Positions 47,153 through 57,454 of a DNA stretch of 64,000 nucleotides are shown piece by piece. The notes under the pieces were generated by a model. That model had not been told where the DNA came from. It saw nothing but the letters and a program-made list of their open reading frames with translations, and did no database searches. How positions within the stretch are numbered: the first letter of the stretch is position 1; each line of letters opens with the position of its first letter. A program made the translations under genes and the position numbers. Source of the DNA: Macropodus opercularis. Taxonomy: Eukaryota > Chordata > Actinopteri > Anabantiformes > Osphronemidae. The stretch spans positions 7,555,001-7,619,000 of the forward strand of contig CM061106.1 of NCBI GenBank assembly GCA_030770545.1, written 5' to 3'.

Positions 47153-47465
47153 AGAGTAGTTCCTCACATTATCCAGCGAGTGGCGCTGTAGGTCTGTGGC
47201 AGATGGCAGCGCTCGCCAGAAAACTAAGTCGCACGTGTGACGTCATCAGCCAGCGACATCGTACATTTAAGCGCCACGACGGGAAACAACAGGCAGCGAG
47301 ATGGTATAAGTGTTGAAACGAGTCCATTGTTCAACGTGATCGACTGGTTGGAAGAGTTTTCTGACTTTGTACATTGATTCGTCCAGAAGGAGATAAAATT
47401 GGTCCAACTATCTCTGAACTTCGTTCTTCACTAAGGACTCGCTGCAGCATTTTGGAGTAAGTTCA
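47153..47465 (+). promoter_or_regulatory. Plus-oriented promoter/first exon module, copy 1
   Basis: Contains an E-box cacgtg (47232-47237) directly before a full CRE-type palindrome tgacgtca (47238-47245). A transcribed-looking block ends near 47458 in TTTTGGA/GTAAGT, a good splice donor. An identical copy lies at about 49105-49417. These features suit a promoter with a noncoding first exon for a plus-strand zinc-finger gene; transcription itself is inferred. Confidence 0.5.
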
Positions 47466-48102
47466 TGTTCGTTAACGCAGCAAAGTGTTTTCAGCAGCGT
47501 AGTGTAGCGACCCGGTGCATTGTGGGAGCAGCTGCTGCTGTTCCTGCTTCTAAATAGTTATGTGTTCATTGTGTTTAAATGCTGTAGTGCTGGTGTGTTT
47601 ATTTATTGCGTGTTGTGTTCGTGCGTTAAACTGAAGGTTTGTGTTAAGTTGTGGGTGTGGGACCCTCGTGGTGTGCGGTGTTCCGCAATAACGAGTGGCC
47701 ACGTTAATTGGTGACCGACTTCAGTAGTTACAGCAGATGTTTGAAGGAGCCTGTTAGTCCTAGTCGCTGCCTTGTCGGTGTTTTATTGGCTTTACGCGAT
47801 CTAAACAAACTGCTGTTAACAATCTTTAGGGTTTTACCAGAAATAATCTGACGCAGTCTGAACGTTGCTTGTATCACGGAAGTAGCTGAAAGTGTCTGTT
47901 CACATGTAAAAGCTGTTCTACCTACTATTGGTTAGTAGATGTTGAACACGCTGTCTAACATAGTTTGTCTGGAAACAACCAATGATGCCATGGAAGTAAA
48001 TATATTGTTGTTAGGAGACAACGTTAGCATGACATCAACAGAAAATGAGTATAAAACCCTGGGTTGGGTTGGTTGGAAGGGAGCTGCAGATATTAAAGAG
48101 AT

Positions 48103-48306
48103 TCAGCCTGAAAGACATAACTGTCTCTGTGCATTTGGTTCTGTATCCATCATTCCAACAATCCTACATTGTAATATTTCATTAATTTTGCTCTTGTGTC
48201 CATCTTCAGGGAGGTTCGCTACAGAGTCATGGGCTGTAAACCTCTGGATGATATTGTGCACAGTGGACACAGGAACAAACTCTTCATACTTTATTCTCGT
48301 CTCCAT
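48103..48306 (-). pseudogene. Tc1-like transposase helix-turn-helix relic, copy 2
   Basis: Identical copy of 44211-44414 within duplication unit 2. Confidence 0.55.
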
Positions 48307-48356
48307 GTTCAGTGTGACACACAGCCACTTTAAGTGGTGAACTCATCAGCACCGAC

Positions 48357-48470
48357 CTGCTGATCTGTGGAACCAGTTTGGTTGTCGTCCTGCTGCTCCG
48401 TAGCGCTCATGGACTGGTCTTTATGGACGGACACGTCCTCTGCTTTCACTTCTATCTGGTGCTGATCCAT
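48357..48470 (-). pseudogene. Orphan copy of the zinc-finger first coding exon
   Basis: Identical by eye to 44465-44578, offset by 3892 bp. The minus-strand promoter that would serve it was lost with the deleted block. Downstream on the minus strand lies the plus-oriented promoter module instead of a finger exon, so it probably makes no product. Confidence 0.7.
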
Positions 48471-49104
48471 TTCAATCTTGATCTCTGTGGAGGTAAATTA
48501 TAAGGAAACACTGATGAGATTGATAGGATAGGATAGAACCACCAGGAGCCCAGTGTTGCCAGTCGCTTTAAAACTACTGTATTTTGACTATCGTATAAAC
48601 ACTTGAATAGTCACTGCTAGGATAGTGCATTAAAAAACAACCTATGTGCAGGGAAGTACAGTAACATGCAGAAGAGCATTTGCAACTTTATAATTAACAC
48701 AAATGTTCCAATACTTACTTTGATGTTAAACACTAATTGAAGACTGAAGTGGTGAAGCACAACTATGGTACATTTGGCTACAGTGTTGTCCTTCAGCAGA
48801 TGTTCACTACATTTCATCAGCCATAGAGTAACAGCGCCACTCGCTGGATAATGTGAGGAACTACTCTGTTAAGATAAGTGTGACCTCTTCATTTAAAATC
48901 TGCTTCTATTTCCTTGATTTTCTGATCTGACTGTGTTTATATATTTATACTTTACTTTAATCAGTTTGATTTTAATGAGCATCATTCAATGGAAATTAGA
49001 CAAATAAACAACATGTTATGATTAGAATTAATAGAAAAACAAGAAAATAGAAGCAAAGGCTGTTGATTCTAAATGAAGAGGTTTCAATTCTCTCTGGCGA
49101 GTAA

Positions 49105-49417
49105 AGAGTAGTTCCTCACATTATCCAGCGAGTGGCGCTGTAGGTCTGTGGCAGATGGCAGCGCTCGCCAGAAAACTAAGTCGCACGTGTGACGTCATCA
49201 GCCAGCGACATCGTACATTTAAGCGCCACGACGGGAAACAACAGGCAGCGAGATGGTATAAGTGTTGAAACGAGTCCATTGTTCAACGTGATCGACTGGT
49301 TGGAAGAGTTTTCTGACTTTGTACATTGATTCGTCCAGAAGGAGATAAAATTGGTCCAACTATCTCTGAACTTCGTTCTTCACTAAGGACTCGCTGCAGC
49401 ATTTTGGAGTAAGTTCA
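49105..49417 (+). promoter_or_regulatory. Plus-oriented promoter/first exon module, copy 2
   Basis: Same as 47153-47465, with cacgtg and tgacgtca (49190-49197) and the donor GGA/GTAAGT near 49410. It is the nearest such module upstream of the plus-strand zinc-finger exons at 57079 and 59086. The endogenous retrovirus would then lie in the intervening intron. Confidence 0.5.
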
Positions 49418-49722
49418 TGTTCGTTAACGCAGCAAAGTGTTTTCAGCAGCGTAGTGTAGCGACCCGGTGCATTGTGGGAGCAGCTGCTGCTGTTCCTGCT
49501 TCTAAATAGTTATGTGTTCATTGTGTTTAAATGCTGTAGTGCTGGTGTGTTTATTTATTGCGTGTTGTGTTCGTGCGTTAAACTGAAGGTTTGTGTTAAG
49601 TTGTGGGTGTGGGACCCTCGTGGTGTGCGGTGTTCCGCAATAACGAGTGGCCACGTTAATTGGTGACCGACTTCAGTAGTTACAGCAGATGTTTGAAGGA
49701 GCCTGTTAGTCCTAGTCGCTGC

Positions 49723-50272
49723 TGTTGAGCTGCTCTCCCAATCCCAGCTCTGCGCGTTCGTTGAATGATGAGGAGAAACGTCTGATAAAAATCAGTCTTA
49801 CTTTTATTTCAAACTTGAAGAATAATAATGTACAGGCCTGGGTCAGTCTGTCCCTATACTATACAGCATATAGTCAGGGCACGAAGTCTGACTGACACTG
49901 TCTGTCCCTCGACCCACACTTTTATGCTGGACAGAGCATCTTTCTGTGGTGTAACAGGATCCTGATTCCGTGGTCTGGTGTTCGTCTCCATGGCTGGTTT
50001 ATTGGTGTCTTATCTTCTCCGTTGCTTTGTGGTCCCATAACCTATGGATCCAAGCACATTCCTTCTACAGACATTCACATGTTTCACTCCCTACTTATCT
50101 TATTTTCTGCCGTGTCTGGGTGCATCTGGTTCCTCTACTATTCTCTAAATCTGATGTGTGTGTTTCAAACTATACTTTAATGCATTCGGCTTGTTCTGTT
50201 TTCTGCATGCATCCTACTATCTGAGCTTTCAACTACTATTTTAACTACTACTTAACTATTTAGATTCCTACA
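49723..50272 (-). repeat. ERV 3' LTR
   Basis: 550 bp, TG...CA ended on the minus strand (TGTAGGAATC ... CTCAACA). Reads a TATA-like CATAAAAG (near 49918-49925) and an AATAAA signal (near 49803-49810) in minus orientation. An 84-residue plus-strand ORF lies in both LTRs and is a by-product. Confidence 0.93.
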
Positions 50273-50284
50273 ATTCCCCCTTTT
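50273..50284 (-). promoter_or_regulatory. ERV polypurine tract
   Basis: On the minus strand AAAAGGGGGAAT directly precedes the 3' LTR, the expected plus-strand priming site. Confidence 0.85.
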
Positions 50285-50306
50285 GGTCTCTCATCCGAGA
50301 GACCAC

Positions 50307-50600
50307 TTACAACACCACCATGACTGCTATATCTTCCTGTTCGTCCTCCTCGTCGTTCGGTGCGCCTCCTCTAAGCAGTGGCATCTGTGTAGCAGGAGCA
50401 TCCCTGCCTTCTATTGCAGTCACTATTAAATGCTGACACAAAGCTCGGATGCAGGGAATACAGCAGCATCCGCACAAGATTAGAATCGTCACCATTCCTA
50501 CAAACATAGAGCACACTCCCCCTTTTCCACCAGCAACATATCCAAGGCCATACGGTTCTTCTTATGTCACTTGGAACGGTCCTGTCCACCGTGACTCAGA
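50307..50600 (-). pseudogene. env: ERV env remnant, transmembrane subunit C-terminus
   Basis: A membrane-spanning stretch (MFVGMVTILILCG) is followed by a cysteine cluster CCCIPC and a short acidic cytoplasmic tail ending at 50307. This is typical of a retroviral transmembrane subunit: membrane anchor with likely palmitoylated cysteines. The surface subunit and most of the ectodomain are absent. Confidence 0.6.
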
Positions 50601-50794
50601 CGACTTCCTCTTTATCACTTTCAAAAGGACCCACTCAGCCGTATGTGGTTTCCTGGACTCTGTAGATCCTTTGGCTCCTGTAACCTGTGTAGAGAATACT
50701 GCAACGAGAGCTGTTAGTTTTCATGACACACTTTGTATCCTCTACGGGGCATCACAGTTAACTGCAGAGTGTGTGATTCATTCTCTCCACTTTT

Positions 50795-51325
50795 AAATCA
50801 TGTGCCATCCTATACTTGCCAGTGCCTTGTTTTTCTACAGGTAGTATAGGAGTATTCCACGCTGAAGTCGATGGTTCTAATACACCACTCTGTAATAACC
50901 CATAAATAGTGTCTGCTATCCCTGCCTCTGCTTCAACTTTCTGTTGATACTGTGGTTGCAATAAAAACCAACATCTGTTGGGAGCCCTGTGACCACAACG
51001 TGCTAGGCAGAGCGTCTAACATATCTGCAGCCAACTCGTGATCAGATTTTTCACGGCCATGGTGCCGAGTTAGTAACTGATGTTCAAGTACAACCACATC
51101 AGATGTAGTTTGTGTGATTTTATAAGATGAGTGTTCAGGTGAGTATTGGACATTAGGAAGTTGCGTTGTTACCCAATCAGTACTTTCAGTCAATCGTTTG
51201 GCCATCGGGCCTAGATCTTTATCCTGGTGTCCAGGATGTATTGCCAACGAGACATGAGGCACCGCCTCCGCACCCAACTCATACCAGGCACCCCGATCTG
51301 CTGTCAACTGGACACTGCCCATACT
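50795..51325 (-). pseudogene. pol: ERV pol remnant: spacer region and beginning of RT
   Basis: Minus-strand frames carry an N-terminal RT segment (LLQSGVLEPSTSAWNTP, VEKQGTGKYRMAHDL), the fingers start of retroviral RT. Upstream (51322-50933) is a spacer of unclear function. The catalytic YxDD region, RNase H and integrase are gone. Frame changes separate the pieces. Confidence 0.7.
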
Positions 51326-52000
51326 CCTTCTGGACCAATCAGAATAGCATTAGTGGAAATTTTCCATGTATGTCCTTGCAGTTTGTCCTGAAACATATCT
51401 TGATACCAATCTGTCTGTTCCCTGTCATAAAATAGTGTAACATGGTAAGGGTCGGTCGGGGAGACATATGGGCTCAGTTGGGAGATCCAGGGTTTCCAGG
51501 CCATGTATAAGGAGAGAAGACCGCCCCCTGCCGGGCCCTCCGGTTCCAATCGGCCCCAGTATACGTCAGCGCCCACATTCGTCGAGGCTTCCTGCATCAG
51601 CCACTGACCAGCCACTGACAAACTTTTCTTGGAGCAATTAGTGGATTCACCGTTGGGAAACGATACAATCACACCGTCAGGTGAACAAAGAATTGAAACG
51701 CCCAGTCGAACCAACAAGTCTCTCCTCATCAAATTGACTGGGGTGCCATTTGAAACAACAAAACGATGCCGTATGGATTGGCCGGCGACTCGGACCGGCA
51801 GAGGTTGGGTTAATGACAGGTTCCCCAGAGAAACCAACTAGTTCAACAGTCTTAGATGATAGGTCCTTCTTTTCCACTCTCACATTCATAGTGGAGAAAG
51901 TCGCGCCTGTGTCCACCAGAAAGGGCAGTCTTGTCTGTTTTATTGTCAAGGATAACAACGGGTCTGCCCTCCCGTCGTCTAGGCTTCTCTGTGGGCTTCT
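51304..52000 (-). pseudogene. pro: ERV protease and following pol region, frameshifted
   Basis: Directly after the gag stop (TGA at 52001-52003) the same frame continues into an aspartic protease with the active-site motif LVDTGATFS. The frame breaks near 51800; the rest of the protease (flap and second half) lies in another frame down to 51304. Gag and protease in one frame separated by a single stop is the readthrough layout of gamma- and epsilonretroviruses. Confidence 0.7.
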
Positions 52001-54096
52001 TCATTGTTGGGGGAAATCCTCTGGTTCCCACACAGGAAACTGACCCCCTGGTGCAAGACTGGCGTGAGGTGCAACATGTGATCCTCTATTTGGTCGACCT
52101 CTTCCACGCTGTCCTCGTCCCCTCGGACCAGGTCCCATGTTTGCATGAGTCATGGGACATTCTCTGGCGAAATGCCCCGGCTGACCGCAGCAGTAGCATA
52201 TCCACTCCCCCGACATGCCCCTTCCCCTCCCGGATCCCCGTCCCAGATAGCCACGGCCCCCCCTGGGTTGACCCCTACCGTACTGCTGTGGGTAATATGA
52301 GCCTTGTGTATTGGATGGCCCGTGTCCATACTGAGGGTGGCCTGGAACCCAGGATGGAGAGGGCAATAAATCTGGGTTATCAGGAACCTGTGTAGCCTGT
52401 TGCAACATCTGTTTTTCTACCTTATCTTTCTTCTTAACATCATTAGTCTCTTGTCTTACCTTCTGTAACTGTAACCTAAGCAGCTGTTTTTTCAATTCCT
52501 CCATTTCTGAACCTTCCTCTTCCTCTTTCTGCTGGGCCTTATGTAAATGGTGCAACAGGTGGCGTTCCCACGTCTCAGTGGAACCTCCCGGTGCGTCTGG
52601 ATTATCTTCCATGCTTTTTCTTACTTCTTTTGACTCCCTTTAACACTGCTCGCCTGAACAACTCCTCTTGCATTTGAGTGGAGTGTGGGTCACCCCCGTA
52701 GCATCAACCCATTCTGTTTTACACCTATGTAAAAAAGTGGCCGGTTTCTCCCCCTTCTTAAGTGTACACGTGATCTGATGTGTCTGGCCTCTAGGGGCCG
52801 GGAAACGTTCTCTCATAGCTCTACCCACATTTGTGGCCCACTGGTCAAATGGCTCACTATCATCTACCATCAACAGTCCTGCTCTTGCCTCTTTTTGTTC
52901 TACTTCCCAGGTGGACATAATCTGCCCCATCAGGGCCTCCAATCACCTACTCCCAGTCTCTGGCCCATGGTCAACTGCTCCAACTTGCTCAACCACCTTC
53001 CCCCACCCTCTGTGGGATGTGGAAGTTTCTCTAAAATTGCTGTCATATCCCCAAACTGCCATGGTTTATATTGGATTCTGCCCCCTTTTGAAAGCAAGGG
53101 GTATTGGTGGTGTATGTGGTCACCACCTGGTGCTGAATTACGTCTAGGTCTAAGGTCATATCTGTGGGACACGGGTGGCTCATCTGTGTGTGTTGTCAGT
53201 TTTCCCTTAATGGTGACGTCAATCCCTGCTTGACTCCTCCTTTCACTCTCCTCTTGTCTCCTACTTTCCCTTCTTCTCCTGTTTCTAAAAGCTTCCTCTC
53301 CTTCTTCGTCACTTTGCATGCTTCTACTTTCTCCTTCTAACTCTATCCCTGACTTCCATCCTATTGCCTGTTCCTCCTTCCTCATCTCTTTTCTCTTAAT
53401 TAATTCCTGATCTAGCTGCTGAGCTGCAGCAAGCACACGCATCGTTTCCCTAGTTTCGTTATCTCTGCTCCAATCTACTCCACTGGCTCCTCCACTGTCC
53501 TGCTGCTCCTCTACATCTAACTGACCTCCCTTCACATTCCACAGAGGCATCTGTTTATACGGTGGGGGCAGCGTAGTAAGTGCAGATGTGTGCTTTAAAT
53601 CAGGATAGATGTTTACATATGTCGGTGGTCGTGTCTGCCCTACTGTGGTGTGTGGCGTTAACTCTGTCTCCTGTTTTTTCACTGAACTATCAGTGAGTTC
53701 CTGTTGTTTGTCTTTCCCTCTTTTTGCAATAATTTTAGTTCCCCATGCTGCCAATGCCATATTGTGCACTATTCGCCTATTTTCCTCTTTTTGTTCTAAT
53801 TCTGTTTTCCACTTTCTCTTCACCATTAAACCCTTTACTTCTTCTTTGTTCTTTTGTTACCTGTAATGCAGCCACATCCTCCCTGGCTAAAACTTCTGCT
53901 CGATCTCCTCTGTCCTCATCTTTCCAAACTTCTTTTTTTAATTCTTCATATTTACCATCATTTTTCTTTGTCGATCTCAATCTTTCTTTTCAAAACCGCT
54001 TATCAACTGTTCACGAGCTATTTTCCACTGATTCAACATTGTCAGTGGCCTGCAGCCGCCTTCATCAACACACTCTAGATCAAATTCACTCTCCAT
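52001..54096 (-). pseudogene. gag: ERV gag, decayed by several frameshifts
   Basis: ATG at 54096. The reading frame is broken near 54000-53830, near 52935 and near 52630. Pieces: a highly charged matrix-like part, a Pro-rich part with PPTY and PPPY late-domain-like motifs, a capsid-like part (52942-52640), then a basic Gly/Arg-rich nucleocapsid with one C-x2-C-x4-H-x4-C zinc knuckle near 52150-52195. Gag builds the virion core (family knowledge). This copy cannot make full-length Gag. Confidence 0.8.
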
Positions 54097-54270
54097 TTTT
54101 CTCCTCCTGAGATTTCACTTCTCTCACTCACAGGAGTGAGAAAGAAAAAACAAACAAACAAGCAAACAAAACAAACAAAACACTTTGTTATCACCGTTAG
54201 ATTTCCACTCTCTCACCGGTGACTTTTCAACTCTTCAACACATCAACAACTATTCCACTAAGTTGCAATA

Positions 54271-54592
54271 TTTTAAGGGAGCACCAAATCCCTAGGGGTC
54301 CTACACCCGGAATCTTTCAGACACTGCCCCTTTTTTTTTTGTCTTTTTGTTATTAATTTGTGTCTGTAGCTTTCCAACTGGTGGCCGTAATTTTAGTTGT
54401 ATCACAACAGAGGTTCACAACTCAGTCTTTTAAGGGAGCACCAAATCCCTAGGTTCTACCAAACCGGAATCTTTCAGACACTTCACCCTTTTTTTTTTTG
54501 TCTTTTAATTTTTAATTTGTGTCTGCAGTTTTCCAACTAGTGGCCGTAATTTTAGTTGTATCACTACCACAACAGAGGTTCACAACTCAGTA
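54271..54592. repeat. 157-bp tandem duplication in the ERV leader
   Basis: ttttaagggagcaccaaat recurs at 54271 and 54428, followed in both by ggaatctttcagacac and a poly-T run. A partial third start (ttttaatg) is near 54593. It lies between primer site and gag, where packaging signals normally reside. Confidence 0.8.
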
Positions 54593-54920
54593 TTTTAATG
54601 TCCTTGTCAGGACATTATAGGCACCACACCCGTGATTTCACTTCTCTTATCCTTTTTACTCTTTTACTTTTAACTTATCTCTTATCCTTTTTCTTTTTTA
54701 CTTTTAACTTTACTCTTATCCTTTTTCTTTTTTAATTAATTATTATTCTTCAAATTTTAATTTACAGAACTGGATTCCTATCCATGACACAGTTATTTTA
54801 GAGTTTTCAATATGCAGAAATTTGAAACTTAACAGGTTTTCTGCTTACCTTGTTTTTGCCCGGGCTACTGTGTCACAAACAGGTCCTCAGTTCTCGTTCC
54901 AAATCTGTCTCTCCTTCACC

Positions 54921-54938
54921 ATCACGTCGGGGTCACCA
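54921..54938 (-). promoter_or_regulatory. ERV primer-binding site for tRNA-Trp
   Basis: Three bases inside the 5' LTR, the minus strand reads TGGTGACCCCGACGTGAT, which is complementary to all 18 terminal bases of vertebrate tRNA-Trp. The same primer is used by avian leukosis viruses. Confidence 0.85.
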
Positions 54939-54941
54939 AAT

Positions 54942-55491
54942 TGTTGAGCTGCTCTCCCAATCCCAGCTCTGCGCGTTCGTTGAATGATGAGGAGAAACGT
55001 CTGATAAAAATCAGTCTTACTTTTATTTCAAACTTGAAGAATAATAATGTACAGGCCTGGGTCAGTCTGTCCCTATACTATACAGCATATAGTCAGGGCA
55101 CGAAGTCTGACTGACACTGTCTGTCCCTCGACCCACACTTTTATGCTGGACAGAGCATCTTTCTGTGGTGTAACAGGATCCTGATTCCGTGGTCTGGTGT
55201 TCGTCTCCATGGCTGGTTTATTGGTGTCTTATCTTCTCCGTTGCTTTGTGGTCCCATAACCTATGGATCCAAGCACATTCCTTCTACAGACATTCACATG
55301 TTTCACTCCCTACTTATCTTATTTTCTGCCGTGTCTGGGTGCATCTGGTTCCTCTACTATTCTCTAAATCTGATGTGTGTGTTTCAAACTATACTTTAAT
55401 GCATTCGGCTTGTTCTGTTTTCTGCATGCATCCTACTATCTGAGCTTTCAACTACTATTTTAACTACTACTTAACTATTTAGATTCCTACA
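54942..55491 (-). repeat. ERV 5' LTR
   Basis: 550 bp, apparently identical to the 3' LTR, which indicates a very recent insertion. Confidence 0.93.
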
Positions 55492-55617
55492 CTGCCTTGT
55501 CGGTGTTTTATTGGCTTTACGCGATCTAAACAAACTGCTGTTAACAATCTTTAGGGTTTTACCAGAAATAATCTGACGCAGTCTGAACGTTGCTTGTATC
55601 ACGGAAGTAGCTGAAAG

Positions 55618-57078
55618 AGAATGAGGACTAAGTCAGTCTGCTCTGAGTCGCTGTGGTCTGTTGTCAATGAAATATAAATAAAACCTCTGCGTTTTTATCT
55701 GTGAAGCCACTAAAGATTAACAGTTTGGCCTAAATCTAATAAAACACAGACAAGGTAGTGACTAGGACCAACAGGATCGTTTCCTCCTTCAAACATCTGC
55801 CGTAACCACTGAACTCGGTCACCAGTTTATTTGAAATGCATTTTCTGGATTTTTTTTTGTTATTGTTGTCTCTCACTGTTCAAATAAACCCAGCATTGAC
55901 ATTATAGACTGATCATTTCTGTTAGTGGGCAAACTTACAAAATCCACTGGGGTTCAAATAATATTTTTCCTCCGTGTGTGTGTGTGTGTTTGTGTACATA
56001 TATATACTACTCAGCTTGTTTGGTTTTAATATTTAATTGTTGCACCACTGTCCATCATGATAATCAGATTTTCATCATTCTCTGTTAAAACACTTTGTGG
56101 AAAGTTGTGATTATGGTCCTGAATGTTTGTTGTGGTGTGAACTTGGCTTCTAACGCTTCTATGCATAGCAGTGTCATCATGTCAGTGTCAGCACAGAGCA
56201 GCGTTCTTCTTTGCTGGTAGCAGAGCAGTCAGTGTCAGTGCATGTGTGTGTGAGTGTGTCTTCATTGCTGTGTGTGTCAGTGTGGTTCCTTCCTTCTCCT
56301 GCTGCTCTGTTGACCCTGGATCCTCAGCTGGTCTCCGTTGAGTCGACCTGTTGTCTGGACAGTCCTGGCTCTTGTGACGTCTTTCAGACGTGTTTATTTT
56401 TTATTTATTCAATAGCGAGGTTCTTTGCTGGTCTGGGACAACACTTGATTTTTACAGACAGACTCTCTCCTTAACAGAGTGCAGCTGAGAGTTTGTCCTT
56501 CAGGAGAGAAAGGTGACTTTGTTTGTCTGCCTTTGAATAATTTTATCTCACCACTGTGAATAAATTCACACGTATTTGTTTGATCTTGGTTGCTGCGTCT
56601 TTTTGAATTCTTCTTAGTTGGGTCGTCTCAGTCTAACGACAGGAGTGAATGTGATGGAATTTACCACGATCTGAAGGGATGTTTCATTGTGACAGGGCCT
56701 GGACGTATATAGCCCCAATTAGTCGTGTAGAACTTGATCTAGTCTGAACAAGTGTTGCATGAAGTATGACATGACCATTTATGCACATCCTGCTTTTATC
56801 TGCTTTTCACCTTTATTCCAGTTTTGCATAACTAGACTTGAGGCTGAAAGAATGAAATAATTTATACAATAGTAAATAAACACTTAATTATTTTAAAAAA
56901 AGGAATGTCTGTAATAATAATAATAATAGGTGGCGGTAATGCACTCAGATTGTTTACTAACCACCAATAAACTGTAGAAAATTGGCCTCCTTCACAGCTG
57001 CACTCTCTGTGGAGAATAAGACAACTTGACAACGTTTTGTCTGTTCATCACTTTCCCTTCACAGCAACCAGGACTGAA
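55618..57078. other. Intron-like DNA of the plus-strand zinc-finger locus, no gene seen
   Basis: Begins with the continuation of the promoter-module homology (gagaatgaggactaagtcag). The block about 56490-56630 (aggtgacttt ... aataaattcac) resembles 42400-42510. A (GT)n run lies near 55975 and an (AAT)n run near 56910. No domain-bearing ORF is present. Confidence 0.5.
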
Positions 57079-57216
57079 ATGGATCAGTACAAGGTAGAAC
57101 TGAAAGCAGAGGACGTGGACAAGAAGCTGGACCCAGGTTGAGCCAAGCGGGACCGGTCCACTTGCAGAATTAAGAAGTGGCAGGACAATGATCACCCTGG
57201 TACCACAGATCAACAG
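57079..57216 (+). pseudogene. First coding exon of the plus-strand zinc-finger gene, with a nonsense codon
   Basis: ATG at 57079; MDQYKVELKAEDVDKKLDPG aligns with the exon at 44578. TGA at 57139-57141 (codon 21) interrupts it. The same frame then continues to TTDQQ and the conserved donor CAG/GTTGGT after 57216, so the frame is otherwise preserved. The gene would need a downstream start to make a finger protein. Confidence 0.65.
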
Positions 57217-57454
57217 GTTGGTGCTAATGAGTTCATCGCTAAAAGCAACACTAAAAGCCTGAACGGGCTCCATCTATCACCAGAACTAAGTAGTTGACTG
57301 TGATGCTCCAAGAGGAAACATTAGAACAGACGTCTAATGATGTGGCAGCTAAATCTGGTTGATGCAGCTTGAACAGGATAGACAAGAAGAATGAAGTCAA
57401 GCAAAGAAAGAAAGCGGAAAGAAACAAATAAATATTTTGATTAGAACATTAGCT

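Larger units (their letters stand above)
44000..47891. repeat. Tandem duplication unit 1, 3892 bp
   Basis: The unit starting gtgtctgttcacatg at 44000 restarts at 47892. Block X (44000-45143) corresponds to 47892-49035. Block Y (47080-47770) corresponds to 49032-49722, and its continuation (47771-47892) to 55496-55617. The middle block 45144-47079 is found only in this copy. ORFs within X and Y are identical between copies, so the duplication is recent. Confidence 0.92.
49719..55495 (-). mobile_element. Endogenous retrovirus, internally deleted, with CTGC target duplication
   Basis: Minus orientation. LTRs are 54942-55491 (5') and 49723-50272 (3'), 550 bp each and identical by eye. CTGC at 49719-49722 and 55492-55495 is a 4-bp target duplication, confirmed by the single CTGC at the empty site 47767-47770. 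Primer site, leader, decayed gag, protease, the beginning of RT, and the env transmembrane tail are present. Most of RT, RNase H, integrase and env surface are missing, with the join near 50795. The 4-bp duplication and the gag-stop-pro arrangement point to a gamma/epsilon-like (class I) retrovirus; exact genus is not decided. Confidence 0.9.
47892..55617. repeat. Tandem duplication unit 2, with a deletion and an ERV insertion
   Basis: Second copy of the 3892-bp unit. It lacks the 1936-bp middle block; the junction near 49032-49035 shows the shared tetranucleotide TAGA. It carries a 5769-bp endogenous retrovirus inserted at the CTGC of block Y. An orphan copy of the zinc-finger first coding exon (48357-48470, minus) remains, with no finger exon downstream of it. 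Confidence 0.92.

Noticed and set aside
49970..50224. 84-residue plus-strand ORF, repeated at 55189-55443
   Set aside because: It lies within the ERV LTRs, antisense to the element, and is duplicated with them.
51931..53233. Plus-strand ORFs of 150 residues across the ERV
   Set aside because: Antisense to gag and protease, whose motifs (zinc knuckle, DTGA) are on the minus strand.
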